A DNA stretch of 23,379 bases, from positions 1 through 23,379 of IMG/VR virus record IMGVR_UViG_3300035698_003048. One strand, 5' to 3'. The notes beneath the pieces are model-generated. The model was not told the DNA's origin and made no database searches. It saw nothing but the letters and a program-made list of their open reading frames with translations. This document shows, one piece after another, positions 6,254-12,842 of the stretch. The translations under genes and the position numbers were made by a program. Position 1 is the stretch's first letter. Each line of letters begins with the position of its first letter. Origin of the DNA: a virus.

Positions 6254-6256
6254 GAC

Positions 6257-6493
6257 ATGGCAGACCCGAAGTATTATAAAGTACCAGAGAAAGTAGAAGT
6301 GAAGAAAGAAGAGCCTAAGAGGGCAGAGATAAACATGACACTTAATGCAGTAGTAGCTGTACTATATCTATTACATAAAGTACACATACTCACAGGTGGG
6401 CATATTAAGAGGTTACTTAAGTCTATAGAGACAGATAAGGACCCTTTAGATATGTTGAAGGAGTTGAAGGACATTGCAGGTAATGCTGAATGA
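6257..6493 (+). CDS. Small hypothetical phage protein
   Basis: This 78-residue protein starts at ATG 6257, six bases after AAGGAGG. A longer frame from an upstream TTG at 6215 would cover the structured leader and has no ribosome binding site, so I reject it. The N-terminus is charged and proline-containing (MADPKYYKVPEKVEVKKEEP). The rest is helical (AVVAVLYLLHKVHILTGGHI) and resembles a small DNA-binding or partner protein rather than a membrane protein. The stop overlaps the next small frame (ATGA). Confidence 0.65.
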   Translation: MADPKYYKVPEKVEVKKEEPKRAEINMTLNAVVAVLYLLHKVHILTGGHIKRLLKSIETDKDPLDMLKELKDIAGNAE

Positions 6494-6636
6494 TTAGCAG
6501 GGAAGAGCTAAAGAAGCTCAGAAGCAGGCGAATCAGAAGCCTTTATAAAAAGAAGCAGCAGAAAAAAGTGGGGGAAGAAAATGATAAAAGCCGTAGACTA
6601 CACGATGCTAAGCACCTTCCTGAGGTGCAGGCGTAG
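6490..6636 (+). CDS. Small very basic protein
   Basis: This 48-residue frame starts at an ATG that overlaps the upstream stop (ATGA) and runs 56 bases into the nuclease gene in another frame. The product is highly basic (REELKKLRSRRIRSLYKKKQ), suggesting nucleic-acid contact or simply AG-rich sequence. The coupled start is the main support. The overlap with a strong downstream gene lowers confidence. Confidence 0.4.
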   Translation: MISREELKKLRSRRIRSLYKKKQQKKVGEENDKSRRLHDAKHLPEVQA

Positions 6637-7429
6637 GTATTACTATAGGATGGTCAGACATCTTGTAGGTAAGAACCCACCCATAGCTGCTCTGTATGGT
6701 CATGCCATACACACAGCACTAGATACATGGTATAAGACTAAGGATGTTAAGCAGGCTATTGAGGTATTCAATAGTGAGTGGACAGACTTTGACTCAGATG
6801 ATAAGAGGACATCTGTAGTAGCTAAGAAGATGTTAGAGCTATATGATGCACAGTATACTAACCAGAGTCTTAAGACACTAGAGATAGAGAAGTACTTCTC
6901 ATTAGACCTTATACCTGACTTGAAGTACATGGGTAGGATAGATAAGATAGTAGAGTGGGATGGTGCTATATATACTTTAGATCATAAGACTACTACTAGA
7001 TTAGGTATCACGTTCTTTAATAAGATAAAGCCTAACATGCAGTTTGCAGGTTATGTATGGGCAGCTCAACAGTTAGGGTATCCTCAGTGTAGTGGTGCTG
7101 TACTAGATGCATTACTAGTAGCTAAGGGGCTGACTAACTCATCACAGATTAGCAGGCTCACACCTGTAGCTAGAGATATATCTCCTGTGACTGTAGAGGA
7201 CTTAGCTGAGTGGATAGATGATGTATATAATATAATAGAAGACCTTAAGAGGTGTTATGACTCTCAACGATGGTGTCGTAACACAGAGGGATGCTCAGAC
7301 TTTGGTGAATGTCCTTATCGTAGGATATGTAAAGAGGATATAAACATAAGAGAAGCAGTAATCAAACAAGACTTCATCGAAGAGGTGTGGTCTCCTGAGA
7401 GGACACCAGATGTTAAAGATAAGGCGTGA
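6581..7429 (+). CDS. PD-(D/E)XK nuclease with Fe-S cluster, RecB/Cas4-like
   Basis: This 282-residue protein has the RecB-family nuclease pattern: an early cysteine in FLRCRRRYYY (C16), H44 in YGHAIHTALD, the catalytic GRIDKI (D121) and TLDHKT (D134, K136), a QFAGYVWAA helix, and a C-terminal cysteine series C232, C238, C244, C250. The split C16 plus C-terminal trio is the arrangement that holds a 4Fe-4S cluster in AddB- and Cas4-type nucleases. It most likely resects DNA ends for phage recombination together with the Sak4-like ATPase and the ssDNA-binding-like protein downstream. ATG follows GGGGGAAGAAA. No CRISPR array is present, so a Cas4 immunity role is not supported. Confidence 0.85.
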   Translation: MIKAVDYTMLSTFLRCRRRYYYRMVRHLVGKNPPIAALYGHAIHTALDTWYKTKDVKQAIEVFNSEWTDFDSDDKRTSVVAKKMLELYDAQYTNQSLKTLEIEKYFSLDLIPDLKYMGRIDKIVEWDGAIYTLDHKTTTRLGITFFNKIKPNMQFAGYVWAAQQLGYPQCSGAVLDALLVAKGLTNSSQISRLTPVARDISPVTVEDLAEWIDDVYNIIEDLKRCYDSQRWCRNTEGCSDFGECPYRRICKEDINIREAVIKQDFIEEVWSPERTPDVKDKA

Positions 7430-7661
7430 TGCTAAGACTATACTAGGCGCCTTCTATATGAATACTCGTGATCATGTAGAGTTCATAGCAGAGTATGAGT
7501 CTCAGCTGTATAGAGAGATGGAACGTAACAAGAGAAGTTTTAGTTGGGCTATTCAGAGGATATGGGTTGATGAGAACATCAACGATAACTATAAAGCGTT
7601 CTTTATATTTAGCCTGGGTAGAACATATGAAAATAACATGGGAGGGGAGGAAGATATATGA
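7410..7661 (+). CDS. Hypothetical protein
   Basis: This 83-residue protein has charged and aromatic residues evenly spread (HVEFIAEYESQLYREMERNK, SFSWAIQRIWVDENINDNYK), which suggests a small helical protein. It begins within the last codons of the nuclease gene, and its TGA overlaps the ATG of the GroES-like gene (ATGA). No motif is recognised. A later ATG at 7458 is an alternative start. Confidence 0.6.
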   Translation: MLKIRRDAKTILGAFYMNTRDHVEFIAEYESQLYREMERNKRSFSWAIQRIWVDENINDNYKAFFIFSLGRTYENNMGGEEDI

Positions 7662-7948
7662 TACCAACACAAGACTTCATCCTGTTGGAGAAACAGGAAG
7701 TGGCAACAGGTCTAGTCTTACCTGATAGTGCTAAGGACACAGTAGATGAGTCTACTATCTTTACAATATCAGCAGTAGGTCATGGATGTTACCAGAATGG
7801 CATACTCATACCTAATGAGTGCCAAGTAGGTGACGAAGTATTGGTGGCTAGCTATGCACCATTTAAGGTCCCTGGTGTAGAGAAGTCTATATTCATGGCT
7901 AGGGATAAGGATGTATTACTAATCTTAAAGCGGGAGGAGGTGGAATAA
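7658..7948 (+). CDS. GroES-like co-chaperonin (Cpn10)
   Basis: The 96-residue length is that of bacterial GroES, and the sequence follows the family through most of its length: PTQDFILLEKQE at the start, the mobile-loop position around TGLVLPDSAKD, the FTISAVGHGCYQNG turn, the QVGDEVLVASY strand, and the MARDKDVLLIL end. GroES caps GroEL during protein folding. A phage version probably redirects the host chaperonin toward capsid or enzyme folding, as T4 gp31 does. ATG follows GGGAGGGGAGG and overlaps the previous stop. Its TAA overlaps the next ATG (TAATG). Unlike T4 gp31, similarity to GroES is visible in the primary sequence. Confidence 0.85.
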   Translation: MIPTQDFILLEKQEVATGLVLPDSAKDTVDESTIFTISAVGHGCYQNGILIPNECQVGDEVLVASYAPFKVPGVEKSIFMARDKDVLLILKREEVE

Positions 7949-8697
7949 TGGAAGAACTAAATTTGGAGGAGGTAAAGCCAGATCTAAAGAAGATCTTGCT
8001 GATAGGTAAAGAGGGTACAGGGAAGACTCACTTTATCAGTAGCATGCCTAAGCCTATTTATCTGTTCAGTTTTGACAAGGGTTATCTTACTCTAGCTGGA
8101 GAAGAAGGAGTGAAGGTAGGTCTATGTATGGATGATAACAGGTATAAGCCTACAGCATGGAAAGAGTTTGAGACTAAGTTTAAAGCTCTTATTGCTGGTG
8201 AGAAGTACAAGGGTAAAGATGGTAAGGAAGTACCTTATGCTACTATAGCATTAGATAACTTATCATTCTTATCTACATACCTGTTCGATCATCTACAGTA
8301 TGTCAATAGTAATATTGATAAACCTGGTGGGTTCACTGTATACATGGCAGTGAAGTCAAGGATGAGAGATATCATTAATAAGGCTATACTATGTGCACCG
8401 TATGTATGTTGCACCACACTAGTTAAGGCTGATAAGGATGATATCACAGGTGAGATATTCTTCAACCCTGATATGGTGGGAAGTATCTCAGATGAAATAG
8501 GAGCATGGTTTGATGCTGTGTTCTATACCGAAGTAGATAAGAAAGCAGCTACAGGGGAGAAGCTGTATAAACTTATCACAGTAGGAGAGAGAAGGCAGAA
8601 GGCCAAGATTAGAGTACCGTCCAGTATATCTAGTAAGATAGCTAATGTGGAAGTACCTGATTTCAGGGTAATTCAAGATAAAATAAATAAACCATAA
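7948..8697 (+). CDS. Sak4-like/AAA_24 recombination ATPase
   Basis: This 249-residue RecA-fold protein has Walker A GKEGTGKT (residues 20-27) and a Walker B-like strand TIALDN (D103). It lacks extra domains, as in the phage AAA_24 nucleotide-binding proteins and Sak4 recombinases. These promote strand annealing or exchange with a phage SSB. Its neighbours are a PD-(D/E)XK nuclease upstream and an ssDNA-binding-like protein downstream, the usual recombination cassette. Translation is coupled to the GroES-like gene through TAATG. A packaging or other ATPase role is less likely. Confidence 0.78.
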   Translation: MEELNLEEVKPDLKKILLIGKEGTGKTHFISSMPKPIYLFSFDKGYLTLAGEEGVKVGLCMDDNRYKPTAWKEFETKFKALIAGEKYKGKDGKEVPYATIALDNLSFLSTYLFDHLQYVNSNIDKPGGFTVYMAVKSRMRDIINKAILCAPYVCCTTLVKADKDDITGEIFFNPDMVGSISDEIGAWFDAVFYTEVDKKAATGEKLYKLITVGERRQKAKIRVPSSISSKIANVEVPDFRVIQDKINKP

Positions 8698-8709
8698 AGG
8701 AGGAGTATA

Positions 8710-9099
8710 ATGGGATTAATTAATGTCAATCCAGATGCAGAAGTAAAAGGTAGTTTTGATACAGTAGCAGCAGGTAAGTATACAATGAGGATAAAGGAAG
8801 TAGAAGACAGAAACCCAGAGAAGAATGATTTGAAGTTGACTCTGGAGTTCGTTGACCCAGCAGCTTCACTTACTAACCTTGCAGGCGAGCCTTGTAAGAA
8901 TGTAGGTAATCTATTTGACTATATAATGTTAGACCCTGCAAAGCAGTGGAAGCTTAGACAGCTTGTAGAAGCTGCTGGTCTCCCTTGGGCTAACCTAGAT
9001 GCTGAAGACCTCATACAAAGAGAGCTTCAGGTTCAAGTTAAGTTAGAGGAGTATCAGGGCGAACAGAAGAATAAAGTCAGTAGATATATTATAGCTTAG
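8710..9099 (+). CDS. ssDNA-binding-like protein (DUF669-type)
   Basis: This 129-residue protein begins FDTVAAGKYTMRIKEVEDRN and continues with a beta-strand/turn pattern (LKLTLEFVDP... KNVGNLFDYIML... VQVKLEEYQGEQKNKVSRYI), which matches the OB-fold-like phage proteins annotated as DUF669 or ssDNA-binding. It directly follows the Sak4-like ATPase, the usual place for such a partner. ATG follows AAAGGAGGAGTATA. There is no acidic C-terminal tail like that of bacterial SSB. The assignment rests on pattern and context. Confidence 0.65.
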   Translation: MGLINVNPDAEVKGSFDTVAAGKYTMRIKEVEDRNPEKNDLKLTLEFVDPAASLTNLAGEPCKNVGNLFDYIMLDPAKQWKLRQLVEAAGLPWANLDAEDLIQRELQVQVKLEEYQGEQKNKVSRYIIA

Positions 9100-9114
9100 T
9101 ATCGGGACGGGGGG

Positions 9115-9151
9115 CAAGGGAAGGTGAGTTGAATACTCGCTCACCTCCTTG
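9115..9151 (+). terminator. Strong terminator-like hairpin
   Basis: CAAGG (9115-9119), a two-base bulge and AGGTGAG (9122-9128) pair with CTCACCT (9140-9146) and CCTTG (9147-9151): 12 base pairs around an 11-base loop. It starts 15 bases after the stop of the ssDNA-binding-like gene and is followed by the T-rich TTCTTATAGTTCTTT (9152-9166). This looks like an intrinsic terminator or attenuator with an interrupted U-tract. Confidence 0.6.
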
Positions 9152-9171
9152 TTCTTATAGTTCTTTGAATT

Positions 9172-9283
9172 GGTCGGTAGTGGCGTTCTGGCGTCAGGTA
9201 AGCGATTAGAAACCGCACTACAATCCAGACATTACGGTAACTGAGCAAACGGTCTGAAGGAGCAGGGTGGGGAATCCCTGTCC
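9172..9283 (+). ncRNA. Candidate structured RNA or 5' leader
   Basis: After the terminator-like hairpin, this GC-richer noncoding stretch can fold into three successive stems: GTAGTG..GTTCT (9177-9189) with AGAAAC..CACTAC (9208-9221); CAGAC (9226-9230) with GTCTG (9252-9256); and GGA-G-CAGGG (9259-9267) with CCCTGTCC (9276-9283). It has no plausible reading frame and no tRNA features. It sits 59 bases before the start of an HTH-protein gene, so it could be a processed small RNA or a regulatory leader. No known RNA family is recognised. Confidence 0.4.
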
Positions 9284-9341
9284 AAGATATATCGTAGCCT
9301 CTCTTATCATTAAACCAACAAACAAGCGAAGGAGGAAAGTA

Positions 9342-9653
9342 ATGAGATTCACAGTTAGAGAGAAAGCACAAGTAAGGAAACTAGCTAAGCAGGGATTAGG
9401 ATCAGCAGCTATAGCTAGAAGAGTAGCAGAAATGTGGGGGAGACCTATAACACAATCCACAGTATACTATAACATCAAATCTTACAAGCACAGAACCAAT
9501 GGTAAGAAGTGTAAAAGCAATGGTATGATAGCTTATATCAAACCACTCATGCAGATACTTAACACAGCAGTTGATCGTAAAGATTGGCCTGCTACTTTGA
9601 GTACGTTTGATGTGCTTAACCGTATAATAGTATCAGTAAATAAGGGAGGATAA
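9342..9653 (+). CDS. Helix-turn-helix DNA-binding protein
   Basis: I place the start at ATG 9342, seven bases after AAGGAGG (9329-9335), giving 103 residues. An upstream in-frame start at 9267 would run through the structured leader. The N-terminal half (VREKAQVRKLAKQGLGSAAI, then ARRV and QSTVYYNIKSYK) reads as a resolvase/transposase-type helix-turn-helix (Hin-like), with two helices around GLGSAAIARRV and a recognition helix near TQSTVYYNI. There is no catalytic domain, so it is more likely a transcription regulator or accessory replication factor than a recombinase. The structured leader in front may control it. Confidence 0.65.
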   Translation: MRFTVREKAQVRKLAKQGLGSAAIARRVAEMWGRPITQSTVYYNIKSYKHRTNGKKCKSNGMIAYIKPLMQILNTAVDRKDWPATLSTFDVLNRIIVSVNKGG

Positions 9654-9654
9654 C

Positions 9655-10224
9655 ATGGACACTAAGGAATTAGTAAAGATAGCGAAGACACACAGAGACG
9701 TACTAGTAGCTGAGGGTTTAACCAAGGCTGAGCTAGTCATGGCTCTAAGTCTCATCAAGGAGATGGTATTAACTGCACCCTCTGCTGAGACACCAGTACA
9801 ATCAGTAACAGCACCTGTAGCACCATCACCTCCACCTGTAGTACACAGACCTGTGGAGTATGATGATAACCCTAACTCACCAGCATACGATCCTGCACCA
9901 CCATTTGATATAGAGAGAGTACCACCTAGGGTGGAGACTACAGGTGCTATCCTAGGTAGAGAGGGAGAGGTATGTATATGTAAGCATTGTAATAGGATAG
10001 TATATACTATAGCTAAGGACATACGAGATAACTGTCAAGCTGATGCATTCTTGCATAGCTTCACACCATATGGTAAGTCACCTGCTATGCCTGAACGTAT
10101 AGACATTAACAATGCAGAAGGTGTAATCAGTATAGACTGTCCTCTATGTGGGGATAGGAAGAAGAGCCTCATCCTTGTAGGTAAGGAGAAGCCCGCATCG
10201 AGTGGGGGTGTTATAAGTGTCTAA
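9655..10224 (+). CDS. Hypothetical protein with C-terminal zinc ribbon
   Basis: This 189-residue protein starts two bases after the previous stop (GGAGGATAAC before ATG). The N-terminal helix (about 1-40) is followed by a long Pro/Val/Ala-rich linker (about 42-95: SVTAPVAPSPPPVVHRP) and a C-terminal cysteine region with CICKHC (C109, C112) and CPLC (C162, C165) that could form one zinc ribbon. The middle DDNPNSPAYDPAPP is disordered-looking. The stop overlaps the GTG of the HNH remnant. It is probably an adaptor or DNA-associated protein next to the polymerase. No family is recognised. Confidence 0.65.
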   Translation: MDTKELVKIAKTHRDVLVAEGLTKAELVMALSLIKEMVLTAPSAETPVQSVTAPVAPSPPPVVHRPVEYDDNPNSPAYDPAPPFDIERVPPRVETTGAILGREGEVCICKHCNRIVYTIAKDIRDNCQADAFLHSFTPYGKSPAMPERIDINNAEGVISIDCPLCGDRKKSLILVGKEKPASSGGVISV

Positions 10225-10585
10225 GCGAATAGAGGGAGTGGGGCCTTGTTGGAGATACGTGAATCTACAACAGTGGAGAAAGTCTGATCCTATGTATCAA
10301 GACGGACACCGTAATCCTAATTGGAAAGGTGGTGTTTCTAGATCTACTATAAGATGATATACCAAAGCTATCCTAGATTTGAATGGTATAAATCAGTATG
10401 TGTGCATGAGCTGTGGTAAGGTTAGTAAGATTAGACACAATGTACACCATAAAGATGAAGACCGTTTAAATGCTAGTATAGATAATCTAGAGGTTTTGTG
10501 CAGTCGTTGTTACAACTCAGGTTGGGTCGGTGCTAGGCACAAGCGAAAAAGGAGTGTGGAGAATGGGAGATTCAAAAAGAATTAG
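10217..10585 (+). pseudogene. Degenerate HNH homing endonuclease inserted before the polymerase gene
   Basis: From GTG 10217 the frame reads SKRIEGVGP, then an HNH-type N-terminal segment with the typical NPNWKGG motif, then an in-frame TGA (10355-10357), then an HNH zinc core: CMSCGK, VHHKDEDRLNASIDNLEVLC and CSRCYN. The final catalytic/metal histidine of the usual CxxCH is Tyr (TAC for CAC), and the stop could come from CGA to TGA, so two C-to-T changes would inactivate it. A TTG-started fragment of 68 residues from 10379 remains open. The first nine residues repeat the N-terminus of the following polymerase fusion (SKRIRVEGVGP), indicating insertion at that site. Confidence 0.7.
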
Positions 10586-12842
10586 AGTTGAAGGTGTTGG
10601 TCCCTTAGATGCTAAGATTGTTATTGTTGGTGAAGCTTTAGGAGCCACCGAAGAACGAGAAGGACTACCATTTGTAGGTACTGCAGGTCGTATCCTAAAT
10701 GGTATACTAGATGAAGTAGGTATCAAGAGAGAAGAAGTATATATAACTAATGTATATAAGTACAGACCCCCAGGTAATGACATAACTAAGGTAGATAAAG
10801 CTGAACTTGACGGTGCTGCAGCCGAGCTAGCCGAGGAGCTAACCGCCCTGCACTCGAAGAACATTGTAGTACCGTTGGGGTCTACCGCTTTGAATGCCAC
10901 ACTAGGACTTAAGCCCATTACCGCATGGAGAGGTAGTGTACTACAGAATGTAACAGGTACTAAGCATATAGCTACCTTTCATCCTGCAGCCATTGCACGT
11001 AACTGGAGCTACAGACCTATAGCTGTATGTGACTTCAAGAAAGTAGCTAAAGAGAGCCTCTCTTATGATACATATAGAATAGCACGTAATATGAAGGTCA
11101 TGCCTACCTTCGAAGAGGTTGTTAAATGTTTAGACAATCTCATGACAGAGTTATATGTAGCCTTTGACATAGAGACAGAAACAGGACAGATCACATGCAT
11201 ATCCTTTGCTTGGAGTGGGACAGATGTCCTATGCATACCCTTCTGGTTGGGTAACAGTGGTTCATTCTTTTCAGAAGAACAGGAGATGGAGATATGGAAG
11301 AAGATAAAGGAGGTGCTAGAGAATCCAAACGTGTTCAAGATAGCACAGAATGCACAGTACGATATGACTGTCCTGAGGGATCTCTATGGTATATCAACAC
11401 AAGGTTTATGGTTAGATACTATGATAGCATTCCATGCTTTATATCCAGAGTTGCCCAAGAACTTGGGTATGCTCTGCAGTCTATATACAGACGTGCCTTA
11501 CTATAAGTACCAGCGTAGGACTGATAGTATGGAGGAGTTCTTTAGATATAATGCTATGGATAGCCTTGTCACATATGAGTGTGCTATGAAGATACATGCA
11601 GAGATGGAAGATGCAGGTGTAACAGACTTCTACTATGAACACATGCACTCTCTCATAGAACCACTGATGGAGATGACACGTAAGGGTGTGAGAATCAATA
11701 CACCTCTACGTAAGGAAGCTATCAAAGACCATAAGAAACAGATAGAGGAGCTGACAGCAGGATTAGATGCTGAAGTAGGACACGAGCTCAACACAGGATC
11801 ACACAAGCAGATGACAGGGTGGTTGTATGGTGAGCTGAAACTACCCAAGCAGTATAAGAGAGTAGGTAAGTCTCGTAAGATCACAGCAGATGCTGAGGCC
11901 CTAGAAAAGCTAGGTGCTATGCATGACATACCAGCATTGAATAGTGTGTTAAAGATACGAGAGTTGAAGAAGATAGTCTCTACATACCTAGACATCAAGT
12001 ACGACAAGGACGGAGACGGTGAACGTGCTCGTACTGCATACCTCATTAGTGGTACTGAAACTGGTAGGCTCTCCTCTCATAAGAGTGTCTACAACACTGG
12101 TACTAACCTACAGAATGTACCCAAGGGTATAGCTCGTCAGATATTCATACCCGATGAAGGTAAGGTGTTCATCAATGCTGACCTCTCACAGGCTGAAGCT
12201 AGAGTAGTAGCCTTCTTAGCTAATGAGACTAGGCTTATCAATGTATTCAATGGTGGTGGTGACATACATCGTAAGAATGCTGCTGCTATATTTAGGAAGA
12301 AGGAAGAAGATGTAACTAAACGAGAGAGACAGTTAGCTAAGAAAGTAGTACATGCATCTAACTATGGTATGGGAGTGAGAACATTCGCTAAGCAGTTACA
12401 CATACCAGAGAAGGAAGCTAAGGTACTCTTGAATCAGTACTTCGCAACATACCCCAAGATTAAACTATGGCAGATGCAGATAGCGTATAATCTGAAGCAG
12501 TCTCGTACTCTTATTACACCTCTAGGAAGGAAGAGGACCTTCTTCAATGAGTGGAGTCAGAGCCTACAGAAGGAGGGGTATGCATACATACCTCAGAGCA
12601 CTGTAGCTGATATATTAAACATGGGACTACGGAGGGTATATGAAGAGTATAAAGGTACGGATGTTGACTTACTGTTGCAAATACATGACGCTATACTGGT
12701 TCAGGCTCCTGAACATAAGGTTCGTGAGGTCGCACAAAGGATTAAGGACTTGCTTACTATACCTGTGGAGATCAACCGTAGGACATTGGTTATTCCAGTT
12801 GATGTAGAGACGGGACCTAATTGGAATGAGCTTACTGGTTGA
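10563..12842 (+). CDS. Uracil-DNA glycosylase / DNA polymerase A fusion
   Basis: The 759-residue protein has an N-terminal family 4/5-like uracil-DNA glycosylase domain (about 1-165: VGEALGATEEREGLPFVG from residue 22, and HPAA at 140) without the CxxC Fe-S cysteines of family 4. A 3'-5' exonuclease follows (DIETE from D202; NAQYD; YNAMD), then a family A polymerase: motif A NADLSQAEAR (D540), O-helix RQLAKKVVHASNYG (H597 at the E. coli F762 position), and motif C QIHDAI (D709, with Ala for the usual Glu). There is no 5'-3' exonuclease. It is the likely replicative polymerase. ATG 10563 follows AAGGAGTGTGGAGA. The first 22 bases overlap the HNH remnant. The end overlaps a convergent gene by 11 bases. 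Confidence 0.92.
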   Translation: MGDSKRIRVEGVGPLDAKIVIVGEALGATEEREGLPFVGTAGRILNGILDEVGIKREEVYITNVYKYRPPGNDITKVDKAELDGAAAELAEELTALHSKNIVVPLGSTALNATLGLKPITAWRGSVLQNVTGTKHIATFHPAAIARNWSYRPIAVCDFKKVAKESLSYDTYRIARNMKVMPTFEEVVKCLDNLMTELYVAFDIETETGQITCISFAWSGTDVLCIPFWLGNSGSFFSEEQEMEIWKKIKEVLENPNVFKIAQNAQYDMTVLRDLYGISTQGLWLDTMIAFHALYPELPKNLGMLCSLYTDVPYYKYQRRTDSMEEFFRYNAMDSLVTYECAMKIHAEMEDAGVTDFYYEHMHSLIEPLMEMTRKGVRINTPLRKEAIKDHKKQIEELTAGLDAEVGHELNTGSHKQMTGWLYGELKLPKQYKRVGKSRKITADAEALEKLGAMHDIPALNSVLKIRELKKIVSTYLDIKYDKDGDGERARTAYLISGTETGRLSSHKSVYNTGTNLQNVPKGIARQIFIPDEGKVFINADLSQAEARVVAFLANETRLINVFNGGGDIHRKNAAAIFRKKEEDVTKRERQLAKKVVHASNYGMGVRTFAKQLHIPEKEAKVLLNQYFATYPKIKLWQMQIAYNLKQSRTLITPLGRKRTFFNEWSQSLQKEGYAYIPQSTVADILNMGLRRVYEEYKGTDVDLLLQIHDAILVQAPEHKVREVAQRIKDLLTIPVEINRRTLVIPVDVETGPNWNELTG

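Noticed and set aside
6215-6256. N-terminal extension of the 6257 gene from a TTG
   Set aside because: It has no ribosome binding site and runs through a structured leader. ATG 6257 has AAGGAGG at the right distance.
6581-7429. Cas4, hence a CRISPR-related system
   Set aside because: The protein has the Fe-S PD-(D/E)XK pattern, but there are no repeats or other cas genes, and the neighbours are phage recombination genes.
9172-9283. tRNA or known riboswitch
   Set aside because: No cloverleaf, no TTC-type T-loop, no CCA-like end, and none of the conserved riboswitch cores I know match.
9218-9460. Minus-strand frame with hydrophobic residues
   Set aside because: It runs antisense to the structured island and the HTH gene, has no ribosome binding site and no neighbouring gene in that direction.
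9342-9653. Site-specific recombinase
   Set aside because: It has only the helix-turn-helix part. No catalytic serine or tyrosine domain is present in 103 residues.
10240-10600. Group I intron in the polymerase gene
   Set aside because: The exon-like sequence is repeated on both sides rather than split, and no conserved intron core was seen. A free-standing HNH insertion fits better.
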